NCBI RefSeq assembly: GCF_000576635.1
Contig: NZ_AVFL01000003.1
Location: 186,001 to 250,000 of the forward strand
DNA length: 64,000 nt
Source: Skermanella stibiiresistens SB22
GTDB lineage: Bacteria; Pseudomonadota; Alphaproteobacteria; Azospirillales; Azospirillaceae
Direction: 5' to 3'
Every line of letters begins with the position of its first letter. Position 1 is the stretch's first letter. The position numbers and the translations under genes are program-made. The notes beneath the pieces are model-generated. The model worked only from the letters and a program-made list of their open reading frames with translations. It searched no databases and was not told where the DNA came from. Positions 52,763 through 61,583 of this stretch are shown here, one piece after another.

Positions 52763-53095
52763 ATGTCATCCCCTGATCGCCATCCGGTGACACCGGATGG
52801 CCGCTACTTCGTCGTGAGGGGCCGATTGTGGCGCACCAGCGATCCGGACCTGGATCCGGTGGAACGTGAGCGATTGGTACGCGAGCTGATGGCGGCCCGG
52901 CGCGCCGTGCGTGCCGCCAAGGGCGATCCGGGCGAACTGGCCTCGGCGCGGGAGCGTGTCGATTCGGCCAAGCGGTCCCTGGGGGAGCGCGGTCCCGTCT
53001 GGTGGACCGACGGCTCCCCCGACCATAACAGGCGCATGGCGAGGAACACGCCCTACGCCGCTTGGTTCGCCTCCCTCGCCGAGGAGTCGACATAG
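52763..53095 (+). CDS. conserved small protein of unknown function
   Basis: 110 residues from the ATG 'MSSPDRHPVTPDGRYFVVRGRLWR'. The opening 'HPVTPDGRYFVVRGRLWR' and the closing 'GERGPVWWTDGSPDHNRRMARNTPYAAWF' match a small conserved proteobacterial protein I recognise but cannot name; its role is unknown. The middle (about 35-75) is a charged helical stretch of Arg, Glu and Ala, probably a coiled coil. It has no signal peptide and no clear operon partner. It converges on the TRAP genes with a hairpin between. Confidence 0.75.
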   Translation: MSSPDRHPVTPDGRYFVVRGRLWRTSDPDLDPVERERLVRELMAARRAVRAAKGDPGELASARERVDSAKRSLGERGPVWWTDGSPDHNRRMARNTPYAAWFASLAEEST

Positions 53096-53129
53096 GGCAC
53101 GGGCCCGCCCATGGACCAGTCCCGTGCCC
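53095..53129. terminator. bidirectional terminator-like hairpin between convergent genes
   Basis: A perfect 9-bp stem (GGGCACGGG / CCCGTGCCC) with a 17-base loop fills the 43 bases between the small conserved gene and dctM. Position between two 3' ends supports a terminator role; neither side has a T-run. Confidence 0.55.
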
Positions 53130-53138
53130 AGAACACGC

Positions 53139-54452
53139 TCACGCCGGTCCCATCAGCAGGTCCGGCAGCCACGTGGCGATGCCGGGGAAGACGCAGAGGA
53201 TGAGGATCGCCAGCAGCATGCACATCACGTAGGGCAGCGAGCCCCACAGGATGCGGGACAGCGGCACGTCGGGGGCGATGCCGTTGATGACGTAGAGGTT
53301 GAGGCCGACCGGTGGCGTGATCAGGCCGACCTCCATGTTGATGGTCAGGATGACGCCGAACCAGATGATGTCGAAATCGGCGGCGGTGATGATCGGCAGC
53401 AGGATCGGCGTCGTCATCAGGATGATGGCGGCCGGCGGCAGGAAGCATCCGGCGACCAGCAGCATCGCGTTGATCGCCGCCAGCAGCACCCAGCGGTTGA
53501 CGTCGAGCGCCGCGATCCACTCCGCCAGCGACTGGGTCAGGTACAGGTTGGTCAGCATGTAGGCGAACAGGATCGAGGTGCCGATGATCATCAGGATCAT
53601 CACCGACTCCTTGGTCGTGTCGCGGAAGATCGCGACCAGATCCTGGATCCGCCACATGCGGTAGATCACGATGGCGAGCAGCAGGCAGAACAGCGCCCCG
53701 ACCCCCGCCGCCTCGGATGGTGTCGCGACGCCGCCATAGAGCGCCCACATCACGGCCCCGATAATCGCCAGGAACGGCAGCACCTTGGGCAAGGCCGCGA
53801 ACTTCTCGGCCCAGGTCCAGCGGAAGGCGGGATCGTAGGCTTGGTGGCCGCTGCGGCGGACGGCGAACCACGTCCAGGCCATGAACAGGGCGGTCAGCAT
53901 GATGCCGGGCACCACGCCGGCCAGGAACAGCCGGCCGATCGAGCTTTCGGTCGCGATGCCATAGAGGATGAAGGTCAGGCTGGGCGGGATCAGGATGCCC
54001 AGCGTGCCGCCCGCCGCGATCGAGCCGGTGGCGATCCCGTCGGGATAGCCGCGCTTCCGCATCTCCGGGATGCCCATCTTGCCGATGGCGGCGCAAGTCG
54101 CCGGCGACGATCCCGTCAGCGCCGCGAACAGCGCGCAGGCCCCCAGGTTGGAGATCACCAGCCCGCCCGGCACCCGGTAGAGCCAGCGGTCCAGCGCCTC
54201 GTACAGGTCGCGCCCGGCGCGGGACGACGCGACCGCCGCCCCCATCAGCACGAACATCGGGATCGAGACCAGGGTGAAGTCGTCGAGGCCGCCCAGGAAG
54301 GTCTCGGCCATGAATTCCAGGCTGCGCGGCCCCTCGAAGGCGACCAGGGCCGCCACCGAGACGATGCCAAGCGAGAAGGCGATGGGCATTCCGGTGGCCA
54401 TGACCAGGAGCGTGCCCAGCAGCACGAACAGTCCCATGAACAGCGGGCTCAT
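53139..54452 (-). CDS. dctM: TRAP transporter large permease (DctM)
   Basis: 437 residues with about 12 helices. 'MSPLFMGLFVLLGTLLVMATGMPIAFSLGI' is the DctM start. 'LDDFTLVSIPMFVLMGAAVASSRAGRDLYEALDRW', 'GSSPATCAAIGKMGIPEMRKRGYPDGIATGSIAAGGTLGILIPPSLTFILYGIAT' and 'VGLITPPVGLNLYVINGIA' are the family signatures, including the Na+-site-like 'GGTLGILIPPS'. The frame is open for another 77 codons upstream but inside dctQ. The ATG overlaps the dctQ stop by ATGA. Confidence 0.95.
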   Translation of the reverse strand: MSPLFMGLFVLLGTLLVMATGMPIAFSLGIVSVAALVAFEGPRSLEFMAETFLGGLDDFTLVSIPMFVLMGAAVASSRAGRDLYEALDRWLYRVPGGLVISNLGACALFAALTGSSPATCAAIGKMGIPEMRKRGYPDGIATGSIAAGGTLGILIPPSLTFILYGIATESSIGRLFLAGVVPGIMLTALFMAWTWFAVRRSGHQAYDPAFRWTWAEKFAALPKVLPFLAIIGAVMWALYGGVATPSEAAGVGALFCLLLAIVIYRMWRIQDLVAIFRDTTKESVMILMIIGTSILFAYMLTNLYLTQSLAEWIAALDVNRWVLLAAINAMLLVAGCFLPPAAIILMTTPILLPIITAADFDIIWFGVILTINMEVGLITPPVGLNLYVINGIAPDVPLSRILWGSLPYVMCMLLAILILCVFPGIATWLPDLLMGPA

Positions 54453-55012
54453 GTCAGCGTATCCACATGCGCGGGGAAGGACTCGACCAGGGCGTCCGTG
54501 CCAGTCTTCGGCGGCAGGCCGAAGGGCAAGGTCCTGCCGGTGACGAGGCTCAGGATGTCGGCGACGTATTGCAGCGACAGGATGCCCATGCCGACCGGCA
54601 GCGACAGGTGGGGAATCCACAATGGCACCCGCCACAGCGTGTCGGAGTGCCAGTCCTTCGACCACGCCTCGTGCCAGTACCACGCGCCGAACCAGAACAG
54701 CAGCAGGCAGAAGCCCAGCGCTCCGACCGAGGCGACCATCGCCAGCGCGAAGCGCAGGCGCGGGCCGGCGTAGATCGGCAGGATGTCCATGTTTACGTGG
54801 CCGCGAAGCAGCAGGACATAGGGACTGCCGATCAGCGTCGACGCGATCAGCGCGTAGATCACGAATTCGGTCTGCCAGATGGTGGGCTGGCCGAAGGCGT
54901 AGCGCTGGACCACCATGTGGGTGACGACAAAAATGGAGATGAGGATCAGCGAGCCCGCGACGAAGCCGCAGGCCCGCGACAACACCGCCACGCTCCGGAT
55001 GAAAATGTCCAT
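54449..55012 (-). CDS. dctQ: TRAP transporter small permease (DctQ)
   Basis: 187 residues, four helices. 'VTHMVVQRYAFGQPTIWQTEFVIYALIASTLIGSPYVLLLRGHVNMDIL' is the typical DctQ core (Arg-Tyr-x-Phe, Trp-x-x-Glu and Arg-x-His-Val). It scaffolds DctM in the inner membrane. It lies 61 bases after dctP, the space being filled by a strong hairpin, and overlaps dctM by four bases. Confidence 0.93.
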   Translation of the reverse strand: MDIFIRSVAVLSRACGFVAGSLILISIFVVTHMVVQRYAFGQPTIWQTEFVIYALIASTLIGSPYVLLLRGHVNMDILPIYAGPRLRFALAMVASVGALGFCLLLFWFGAWYWHEAWSKDWHSDTLWRVPLWIPHLSLPVGMGILSLQYVADILSLVTGRTLPFGLPPKTGTDALVESFPAHVDTLT

Positions 55013-55028
55013 GGGGGTCCCTTTTCCG

Positions 55029-55060
55029 CCCCGTCCCGGATATTCTGGTCCGGGACGGGG
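55029..55060 (-). terminator. 12-bp hairpin between dctP and dctQ
   Basis: A perfect 12-bp stem (CCCCGTCCCGGA / TCCGGGACGGGG) with an 8-base loop lies 13 bases after the dctP stop. On the minus strand it is followed by an A-rich, not T-rich, sequence and then the dctQ ribosome region. It is the longest perfect stem I found in the window and is well placed to keep DctP in excess of the permease. Confidence 0.7.
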
Positions 55061-55073
55061 GGCCGTGATGGGG

Positions 55074-56084
55074 TTATTCGACGGCCAGCGCCTTGTCGAT
55101 CAGCGCCTGGCCGTTGGGGACCTCGGCCGCGAAGGTCTTGTAGGACGTCTCCTTGGCCAGCGCGCGCCAGGCATCGGCCTGCGCGGCGGTCATGTGGACG
55201 ATCTCGACGCCGGCTTTCTGGAACAGGTCGACCATCGAGGCGTCCGCCTCGGCCGCCTTCTTGAAGCCGTAGTCCTCCGCCTTCTTGGCGGCGGCCATCA
55301 GCGCCTCCCGCTGCTTCGGCTCCAGCCGGTCGAAGCTGCGCTTGGACATCAGCAAGGGCTCGTACATGAACCACAGGGCCTGATCGCCCGGCGGGGTCAT
55401 GCACTTGACCTGCTCCTGCAGGCGATAGGAGCTGAAGCTCTCCGACGAGGTATTGGCGGCGTCGAGCACGCCGGTCTGCATCGCCGTGTAGATTTCCGAA
55501 CTGGGCATCGAGGCCAGCGAGGCGCCGGCTCCCGCCAGCATCCGCTCGAACATCGGGCCGGCGGCGCGCATCACCTGCCCCTTGGCGTCCTCCGGATTGA
55601 GGATGCATTGCTTCTTCGACGCGAAGCCACCGGCCAGCCAGCCATCGGCGATCACGATGATCCCCTCGCCCTCGACGATCTTCTTGATGTCATCCATGAA
55701 CGGCGACTTGGACAGCCGGATTGCGTGCTCGTGGTTCTTGACCAGACCCGGCATCAGCGTGGCGCTGAACTGCGGGTGCTTGCCCGCCGCGTAGTCGAGC
55801 GGGAACAGCGAGATGTCGATCTGGCCCTTGGACAGCGCGCTCCACTGCTCGCGCGGCTTGACCAGGGAGGAGCCGGGAAACACCCGGACGTCGAGGTCGA
55901 CATTGGCGGCGGCCAGTTCCTTGGCGATGATCTGGATCATCTCGTCGCGGAAGTCGCCCGTGCCGCTCGGCCACTGGTGCGAGGCCTTCAAGGTCAGGGC
56001 CGCCGCCGGGAGCGACGGCAGCGCCAGCATCCCGGCGAACAGCGCCGCGGCCGCGGTACGGCACAAAAGATTGAATTGTTTCAT
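55074..56084 (-). CDS. dctP: TRAP transporter solute-binding protein (DctP family)
   Basis: 336 residues with a signal peptide ending 'LPSLPAAA' (about residue 29). The mature part starts 'LTLKASHQWPSGTGDFRDEMIQIIAKEL'. The conserved carboxylate-binding Arg of the DctP family falls at Arg173 in 'GQVMRAAGPMFERMLAGAGAS', and 'PSSEIYTAMQTGVLDAANTSSESFSSYRLQEQVK' follows. The ligand is therefore probably an organic acid. A GGAGGAAAG site precedes the ATG. It heads the dctPQM operon. Confidence 0.94.
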   Translation of the reverse strand: MKQFNLLCRTAAAALFAGMLALPSLPAAALTLKASHQWPSGTGDFRDEMIQIIAKELAAANVDLDVRVFPGSSLVKPREQWSALSKGQIDISLFPLDYAAGKHPQFSATLMPGLVKNHEHAIRLSKSPFMDDIKKIVEGEGIIVIADGWLAGGFASKKQCILNPEDAKGQVMRAAGPMFERMLAGAGASLASMPSSEIYTAMQTGVLDAANTSSESFSSYRLQEQVKCMTPPGDQALWFMYEPLLMSKRSFDRLEPKQREALMAAAKKAEDYGFKKAAEADASMVDLFQKAGVEIVHMTAAQADAWRALAKETSYKTFAAEVPNGQALIDKALAVE

Positions 56085-56539
56085 GATCTTTCCTCCCTAT
56101 TGGTCGCATGCTGTTCCGCATGTCCATTCCGGAATTCCATACGCGTTTATCGGTGGCCGCGCAACACGGCAGCATCGCGTCGTCGTTCCCACGCTTTGAG
56201 ACCGACCGCGCGGGACCGTCAAAGGAGGCGTCAAGTAACAGCTCGCGTCAGGACAAATGGAAAAACGCGCGTCGCGACGATTTCACCTGGAAAGCTATGG
56301 TTTCTCTCACCCGGGAGGCTTCCAGGAGACGGGAGAGAGCGCACCGCGCCAGCGGTGATTGGCGGAATTCGTCCAGGATCATGGTGGATCAGGATGCGAC
56401 TCGCGACGGGCGGTCGGACCATCCGAAAACATCAGGGCCAAAAATTCCGGGGTGAATGACGGGCGTCCAACGGCTAGTTTGCCATGTAGCCCATCGGACC
56501 CGCGATCCAGGCATGGGACGATCAGGAGGGAAGACCAGC
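56085..56539. other. 455-base region between divergent dctP and esterase genes
   Basis: Near dctP (about 56112-56148) an imperfect 13-base direct repeat (ATGGA..T.CGGA, minus strand, 10 of 13 identical) includes a GGAATTCC palindrome; it could be an IclR-like operator. The rest has short open frames on both strands that resemble no family. I see no RNA gene and no clear promoter pair. Confidence 0.4.
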
Positions 56540-57574
56540 GTGACAGGCGACATTCCGGAAACCGAGTTGACATTCGAGCACATCCATCTGACCGAGCCGG
56601 AGGCGGCACGGTTGCTGGAGGGGCGTCTCATCCGGCGTGGCGAGCGGGTGATGGATCCCAAGGCGCAAATCGTCGGCGAGGTGATCAAGCGCCTCCGTCC
56701 CCCCGGCGCGCTGCCGACACCGGAGGAGGCGCGCGGTCAGTTTCGCAAGATGGTCGAGTTGCTGGACAAGCCGCCTCCGGGCTCGATCGAAGTCTCCGAC
56801 CTGACCTGCCCCGGACCGGCTGGACCGATCCCCCTGCGGCTCTACGCGCCCGCCGGAGCCGGGCCGCGCTCCCTGTTGTTGTATTTCCACGGTGGCGGGT
56901 GGATGCAGGGTGGGCTGGAGACGCACCACGGCGCCTGCGGCAAGCTCGCGGCCTGGTCCGGCTCGCTGGTCCTCGCCGTCGATTACCGTCTGGCGCCCGA
57001 GCACAAGTTCCCGGCCGGGCTGGAGGATTGTCTGGCGGCTTGGCGCTGGCTGGCGGCCAACGCCGCGACGCTCGGCGCCGATCCCCAGCGGCTGGCGATC
57101 GGCGGCGACAGCGCGGGTGGCAATCTCGCGGCGGCGGTGTGCCAAGCCCTGGTCGGCGGCGGCGAACCCGTGCCGGTGGCCCAGCTTCTCATCTACCCCT
57201 CGCTGGATTTGGGCTGGAACCTGCCCTCCCACCTGGAACTGGCCGACGCCCACATCCTGCCCCGCGACCGGGTGCTGTGGTATACCGACCTCTACCTCAC
57301 CTCGCGGGAACAGGCCGACGATGCCCGCGTCTCGCCGCTGCGCGCCGGCGACCTCGGCGGCCAGCCGCCCGCGATGATTGTCACCGGCGGCTTCGATCCA
57401 CTGCTGGATGATGGACGCCTTTACGCCGACCGGTTGGAGGCGGCGGGAACGCCGGTGACCTATCGGGAATTTCCCGGCCAGATCCACGCCTTCATCTCGC
57501 TGACCCGCGTCATCCCGCAGGGCGACGAGTGCCTGCGGGAGGCGGCGGACTGGCTCAAGGCGAGGATTGGCTGA
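56540..57574 (+). CDS. hormone-sensitive-lipase (HSL) family esterase
   Basis: 344 residues from a GTG nine bases after AGGAGGG; upstream in-frame ATG 56456 lacks a site and adds an unlikely tail. The HSL oxyanion motif 'FHGGGW' is at 116-121, the nucleophile in 'GGDSAGG' (Ser191), the acid in 'TGGFDPLLDDG' and the His in 'GQIHAF'. The first 60 residues form an unusual cap with no signal peptide, so it is cytoplasmic. It hydrolyses short acyl esters by family. It converges on an MFS gene. Confidence 0.92.
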   Translation: MTGDIPETELTFEHIHLTEPEAARLLEGRLIRRGERVMDPKAQIVGEVIKRLRPPGALPTPEEARGQFRKMVELLDKPPPGSIEVSDLTCPGPAGPIPLRLYAPAGAGPRSLLLYFHGGGWMQGGLETHHGACGKLAAWSGSLVLAVDYRLAPEHKFPAGLEDCLAAWRWLAANAATLGADPQRLAIGGDSAGGNLAAAVCQALVGGGEPVPVAQLLIYPSLDLGWNLPSHLELADAHILPRDRVLWYTDLYLTSREQADDARVSPLRAGDLGGQPPAMIVTGGFDPLLDDGRLYADRLEAAGTPVTYREFPGQIHAFISLTRVIPQGDECLREAADWLKARIG

Positions 57575-57596
57575 TCCCGTCGCCGATCCCGCGCGC

Positions 57597-57619
57597 GCGG
57601 CTCCCTAGGCGGGAGCCGC
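57597..57619. terminator. hairpin between convergent esterase and MFS genes
   Basis: A perfect 9-bp stem (GCGGCTCCC / GGGAGCCGC) with a TAGGC loop lies 22 bases after the esterase stop and spans the MFS stop codon. It is a likely bidirectional terminator. Confidence 0.5.
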
Positions 57620-58849
57620 CGCCAAGGGTCTGACACTCTCCCGGATCGGCAGGTGGACAAGCGCGCTGAAGGCGCCGATGCCGACGCCGATCCACCATAC
57701 GGCGTCGTAGCTGCCATAGGCGTCGTACAGCCGCCCGCCGAGCCAGACGCCGAAAAAGCTGCCGAGCTGGTGGCTCATGAACACGATGCCGTAGAGCGTG
57801 CCCATATAGCGCAGGCCATAGAGATGGGCGACGAGGCCCGAGGTCAGCGGCACGGTGGCGAGCCACAGGCTGCCCATCACGGCCGAGAACACCAGCACCG
57901 TGGTCGGCGTCATCGGCGTCAGGATGAACCACGCCGAGGCCAGGGTGCGGCCGGTGTAGATCGCGGCGAGCAGGTATTTCTTGGAATAGCGCTTGCCGGC
58001 CCAGCCTGCGGCCAGCGTGCCCGCGATGTTGCCGAGCCCGATGATCGATATCGCGACCGCGCCAAGCGAACTGGTCGTCGTGATGCCCATGGCGTGCAGC
58101 ACGCCGCCCAGCATGATCGGGCCGCAGACCTCGGCCACGAAGGCGGGGAAGTGCGCCGTGATGAAGGCGAGCTGGTAGCCGCAGGAGAAGAAGCCCAGGA
58201 AGATCAGGGCGAAGCTCGGGTCGCGCAGCGCTCCGATCACCACCGTGCCCATGCTCCGCTGAAGCTCGGCCTTGGACGCCGGGGCCGGCGAGCGCATCCA
58301 GGGCAGCACGAGGAGCGCCGCCAGGATCATCACCGCGAAGGCCATGAACACGCCCTGCCACGGCATCAAGGCCAGCAATCCCTCGGCCACCGGCGGCCCC
58401 AGCACCTGCCCGGCCGATCCGGCGGCGGTCACGATGGCCAGCGACATCGATCGGTTGGCGTCGGACGAGGCCCGCCCCACGACGGCCAGCACCACGCCGA
58501 ACCCGGTTCCCGCGATGCCCAGCCCGACCAGCACCTCGTAGAGGTGATGCTCGATCGGCAGGGTGGCGCCGGCGGAGAGCACGAGGCCCAGCGCGTAGGC
58601 CAAGGCCCCGAGGATGATCGCCTTGCGGTCGCCGATCTTTTCGGCGGCGGCACCGAAGAAGGGTTGACCGAAGCCCCAGGCGAGATTCTGGATCGCGATC
58701 GCCAGCGAGAACTCGGCGCGCGGCCAGTTGAACTCCATCGCGATGGGAAGCTGGAAGACGCCGAAGGAGGCGCGGATGCCGAAGCTGACCAGCACCACGA
58801 GGCAGCCGGCGAGCAGGACGGGCGTGACGAGGGGGGATCGCTGGATCAT
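57605..58849 (-). CDS. MFS transporter (OFA/monocarboxylate-like)
   Basis: 414 residues, 12 helices. The start chosen (MIQRSPLVTPVLL) sits right before helix 1; the frame runs 35 codons further without family likeness. 'SFGIRASFGVFQLPIAMEFNWPRAEFSLAIAIQNLAWGFGQPFFGAAAEKIGDRKAI' shows the helix 1-3 region with the MFS loop motif. 'LTSGLVAHLYGLRYMGTLYGIVFMSHQLGSFFGVWLGGRLYDAYGSYDAVW' near the end is typical of the oxalate/formate and monocarboxylate group. An organic acid substrate is likely but not shown. Confidence 0.9.
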   Translation of the reverse strand: MIQRSPLVTPVLLAGCLVVLVSFGIRASFGVFQLPIAMEFNWPRAEFSLAIAIQNLAWGFGQPFFGAAAEKIGDRKAIILGALAYALGLVLSAGATLPIEHHLYEVLVGLGIAGTGFGVVLAVVGRASSDANRSMSLAIVTAAGSAGQVLGPPVAEGLLALMPWQGVFMAFAVMILAALLVLPWMRSPAPASKAELQRSMGTVVIGALRDPSFALIFLGFFSCGYQLAFITAHFPAFVAEVCGPIMLGGVLHAMGITTTSSLGAVAISIIGLGNIAGTLAAGWAGKRYSKKYLLAAIYTGRTLASAWFILTPMTPTTVLVFSAVMGSLWLATVPLTSGLVAHLYGLRYMGTLYGIVFMSHQLGSFFGVWLGGRLYDAYGSYDAVWWIGVGIGAFSALVHLPIRESVRPLAAAPA

Positions 58850-58941
58850 CCAACTTCTCTGCGCCCGGTCCGGACAGTCTGTCAAGCGGCGGAACCGCGT
58901 GGCCTGCCCTGCGCTGGATGACGCCCCGGAGCCGTCGCGGC

Positions 58942-59427
58942 CTACCGCAACCACTTCTCCATGGCGAAGTTGTGGATGGGAACGTCACCGATCAGCAGAT
59001 CCCGGCGCTTGATCACGGCGAAGCCCCGACTGAGGAGGAAACGCTTCGCCGCCTCGCTGGCCTCGACATGGATCCGGGCGAGCCCAGCGGCGAGGGCGGT
59101 GGCCTCCAGCGCGTCATGGAGCGCCGTCGTCGCACCCGTGCCCGCCGCTTCCGGCGCGCGGTAGAAAAACCCGATATGCCCGTCAGCCTCGATGTCACCA
59201 AAGGCGAGCGGATGATCGCCGCCGTCCACGGCGACGAGGGCGGTTCGGCCATCCGTGTATCGGCGGTGGATCTCCTCGGGGGTCGGCGCGAGCGATGCCC
59301 ACGCCTCGACTTGCCGCGCCGAATAATCCCTCGGGCCGATGCCGCGGACAGATCGATGGTAGAGTTCCGCCAAGGCCGGGGCATCGGCGGCGGCGTAGTC
59401 CCGGATCCGCATCCCGTGTTTCCCCAA
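58942..59427 (-). CDS. GNAT-family N-acetyltransferase
   Basis: 161 residues. 'MRIRDYAAADAPALAELYHRSVRGIGPRDYSARQVEAWA' is the common GNAT opening of the YafP/putative acetyltransferase type. 'HIGFFYRAPEAAGTGATTALHDALEATALAAGLARIHVEASEAAKRFLLSRGF' contains motif A, though its acetyl-CoA loop reads Ala-Ala-Gly-Thr-Gly-Ala instead of the usual Arg-x-x-Gly-x-Gly/Ala. The start may be the internal ATG (MRIRDY). The acceptor is unknown. It lies between the MFS gene and the propeller gene on the same strand. Confidence 0.85.
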   Translation of the reverse strand: MGKHGMRIRDYAAADAPALAELYHRSVRGIGPRDYSARQVEAWASLAPTPEEIHRRYTDGRTALVAVDGGDHPLAFGDIEADGHIGFFYRAPEAAGTGATTALHDALEATALAAGLARIHVEASEAAKRFLLSRGFAVIKRRDLLIGDVPIHNFAMEKWLR

Positions 59428-59436
59428 GCTGTTGCC

Positions 59437-60450
59437 TCAGTCGTCGGTCCGCACCAGCATCAGCCGGTCGGTGCCCGACTCCGGCAGCCAGACCTCACCC
59501 GGCCTGCCGAGGATCTGCCGCACGTTGGCGGCCTCCGCGCTGCCCGGATAGGCGGCGGTGAATCGCTCCTGGGTGGGATCGAAGGACAGCACGGCGTTGG
59601 CGGTGAAGTCGCTGACCCAGACGATGTCGCGCTCGTCCACATAGACGGCGTAGGCGGTCGGGTTGTCGCCCGGCAGTTTCCACGTCTTCCAGGCTCCGGT
59701 CGCGGGCTCGAAGCGGCTGAGCTGGCCCGAGTTCCATTCGGAGATCCAGAGACCGCCCTTGGAATCCGACCAGACCCGCCGGGCTCCCTGGTCCTCGGTC
59801 GGGGGCTCGATGACGGTGGCCTCACCCGTCGCCGCATCGATCCGGGCCAAGTGACTGCCGGCCAGCGAGACGTAATAGACCGTGCCATCCGGCGTGGCCG
59901 CGATGCCGTAGGGGCCTCGGCCCTCCGGATCGCGGAACACCCGCATCTCCCCCGTCCGCGGGTCGAGCCGGCCGTAGATGCCATTCTGCCCGGTGAACCA
60001 GTGGATCCCGTCGCGATCGAAGGTGCCGGTGTTCAGGTTGGCGGAAGCGGCGTCCGCCGGCAGTTTCCAGACCTTGACCTGCTCGGTCGCGGGGTCGAAC
60101 CGGACGATGGCGTTTTGTCCACCGTCGGTGATCCAGGCCGCCCCGTCCGGCCCCTGGATGACGCCGTGCGGCCGCGAGCCCGATCCCAATGGCACCTGCC
60201 GAACGGCGCCCGTTTGGGGATCGAGGATGCCGAGGGCACCTTGGCGCTGGGCGGTGTACCAGACCTTGCCGTCCGGTGCCGGCGCCACGTCATGCGGACC
60301 GGACCCTTGGGGCAGCGGATAGACCTTGGTCGAGGCTTCGAGCGCCCGCGCGCTCGTGGGAGCCGCGACGGACGACGCCAAGGCTAGGATGGCGATGGCG
60401 GCGCCCGCGAGAACGCGCCCGGCGGCGTGGCGGGAAGTGACTGACCTCAT
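59437..60450 (-). CDS. exported Vgb-like (virginiamycin B lyase-type) beta-propeller
   Basis: 337 residues from the ATG after CAGGAGG. The signal peptide runs to 'APTSARA'. The rest is a repeat propeller: blades show 'GPHDVAPAPDGKVWYTAQRQGALGILDPQTG', 'RPHGVIQGPDGAAWITDGGQNAIVRFDPATE', 'GPYGIAATPDGTVYYVSLAGSHLARIDAATG' and 'TAYAVYVDERDIVWVSDFTANAVLSFDPTQE', spaced by about 43 residues. This matches the Vgb/SMP-30-like streptogramin lyase superfamily, many of which are not antibiotic enzymes. It is periplasmic. No resistance role can be inferred from context. Confidence 0.88.
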   Translation of the reverse strand: MRSVTSRHAAGRVLAGAAIAILALASSVAAPTSARALEASTKVYPLPQGSGPHDVAPAPDGKVWYTAQRQGALGILDPQTGAVRQVPLGSGSRPHGVIQGPDGAAWITDGGQNAIVRFDPATEQVKVWKLPADAASANLNTGTFDRDGIHWFTGQNGIYGRLDPRTGEMRVFRDPEGRGPYGIAATPDGTVYYVSLAGSHLARIDAATGEATVIEPPTEDQGARRVWSDSKGGLWISEWNSGQLSRFEPATGAWKTWKLPGDNPTAYAVYVDERDIVWVSDFTANAVLSFDPTQERFTAAYPGSAEAANVRQILGRPGEVWLPESGTDRLMLVRTDD

Positions 60451-60527
60451 GGAAAACCTCCTGAACGGGTTCCGCATCCGCACCCTTCAACAGAGTTTAT
60501 CGGGACTCGGTCAATCGGTGACGTTCG

Positions 60528-61508
60528 TCAGTTGACGAGACCCAACTCCATCAGCGTGCCCTCGATCCGCCCCTTCTCGTCCGTTAGGAAGGCGGCGAAC
60601 TGGTCGGCGGACTTGTAGAGGTTGATCCAGCCGCGCTGCTCGGAGATCTCCTTCCACTGCGGGCTGGCGGTGACCTGGGCCATGGCGTCGTCGAGCTGCT
60701 TTTTCTCCGCCGCCTTCAGGTCCTGCTTGGCGAACACGGCGCGCCAGTTGACGAGTTCGACATCGAGCCCCTGCTCCTTGAAGGTGGGGACGTCGATGCC
60801 GGGCAGTCGCTGGGGCGCCGAGATCGCGATGGCGCGGAGCTTGCCGGCCTGGAGCTGGGAGGCGAACTCGTTGTAGCCGCCGGTCCCGACGGTGATGTGG
60901 TTGCCCAGCAGGGCGGCCATCAGTTCGCCGCCGGCGCCGCTGGCGATGTAGTTCATCTTGGTGACGTCGCCGCCCGCCGCCTTGACCACCAGCCCCGACA
61001 GGATGTGGTCGGGGCTGCCGACCGCGAAGCCGCCCCAGGAGACCGAGCCGGGGTCGGCCTTGAACTTGTCGAGCAGGTCCTGGAGCGACTTGATCGGCGA
61101 ATCCGCCGCGACGACCAGCGGCTGGTACTCGCCGGTCAGCAGGGCGAGCGGCATCACCTGATCCAGGGTGACAGGCGACTTGTTTATCCGAATCGCTCCG
61201 ATCATCCCCAAGCCGCCGATCATCAGGCTCGGGTTTCGCTTCTTGGCGGTGACGAACTGGGACAGGCCGATGGTGCCGCCGGCGCCGGGGACGTTGACGA
61301 CCTGCACGCTCGAGGCGAGGTTCAGGTCCTGCATGACCTGCTGGAGGGCGCGGGCATGCTGGTCATAGCCGCCGCCGCTATTGGCCGGGGCGATGATCTC
61401 CAAGCCCTTGATCTCGGCGTGTGCCGGAAGGATGACGAGGGTACAGGCGACCGACACCGCGGATGCCGCGATCAGCTTGCGGATGAGGCCGATGCCATTC
61501 CATCCCAT
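60528..61508 (-). CDS. Bug/TctC-type substrate-binding protein, orphan
   Basis: 326 residues with a signal peptide ending 'VILPAHA' (about residue 31). The mature domain is a Bug protein: 'GLEIIAPANSGGGYDQHARALQQVMQDLNLASSVQVVNVPGAGGTIGLSQFV', then 'WGGFAVGSPDHILSGLVVKAAGGDVTKMNYIASGAGGELMAALLGNHITVG' and 'IDVPTFKEQGLDVELVNWRAVFAK'. No TctA or TctB gene is adjacent; it may use the pair at 18-20 kb or act otherwise. It is divergent from an enolase-superfamily gene, suggesting that its ligand is related to that enzyme's substrate (inference). Confidence 0.92.
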   Translation of the reverse strand: MGWNGIGLIRKLIAASAVSVACTLVILPAHAEIKGLEIIAPANSGGGYDQHARALQQVMQDLNLASSVQVVNVPGAGGTIGLSQFVTAKKRNPSLMIGGLGMIGAIRINKSPVTLDQVMPLALLTGEYQPLVVAADSPIKSLQDLLDKFKADPGSVSWGGFAVGSPDHILSGLVVKAAGGDVTKMNYIASGAGGELMAALLGNHITVGTGGYNEFASQLQAGKLRAIAISAPQRLPGIDVPTFKEQGLDVELVNWRAVFAKQDLKAAEKKQLDDAMAQVTASPQWKEISEQRGWINLYKSADQFAAFLTDEKGRIEGTLMELGLVN

Positions 61509-61546
61509 GGCGTTTTCTCCCTTTGACGTTTATTTTTCGTTGCGAC

Positions 61547-61583
61547 GGTTTAGGAAACCACCGTCCGCCAAGTGATGGTTTTC
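61547..61583. promoter_or_regulatory. operator-like inverted repeats between divergent SBP and enolase genes
   Basis: GGTTT-AGG-AAACC (61547-61559) is a short palindrome, and its AAACCA half is repeated in inverted form as TGGTTTTC at 61576-61583. Three related half-sites in the divergent 192-base region suggest a regulator binding site. No regulator gene is adjacent. Confidence 0.4.

Noticed and set aside
52510-52776. Overlapping short plus-strand frames upstream of the small conserved gene
   Set aside because: Several frames are open because this stretch is stop-poor; none resembles a protein family.
56108-56455. 115-codon plus-strand frame upstream of the esterase gene
   Set aside because: No ribosome site, no family features, and composition like non-coding DNA.
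59437-60450. Streptogramin resistance gene (vgb)
   Set aside because: Only the propeller superfamily is supported; it has a signal peptide and no resistance context.
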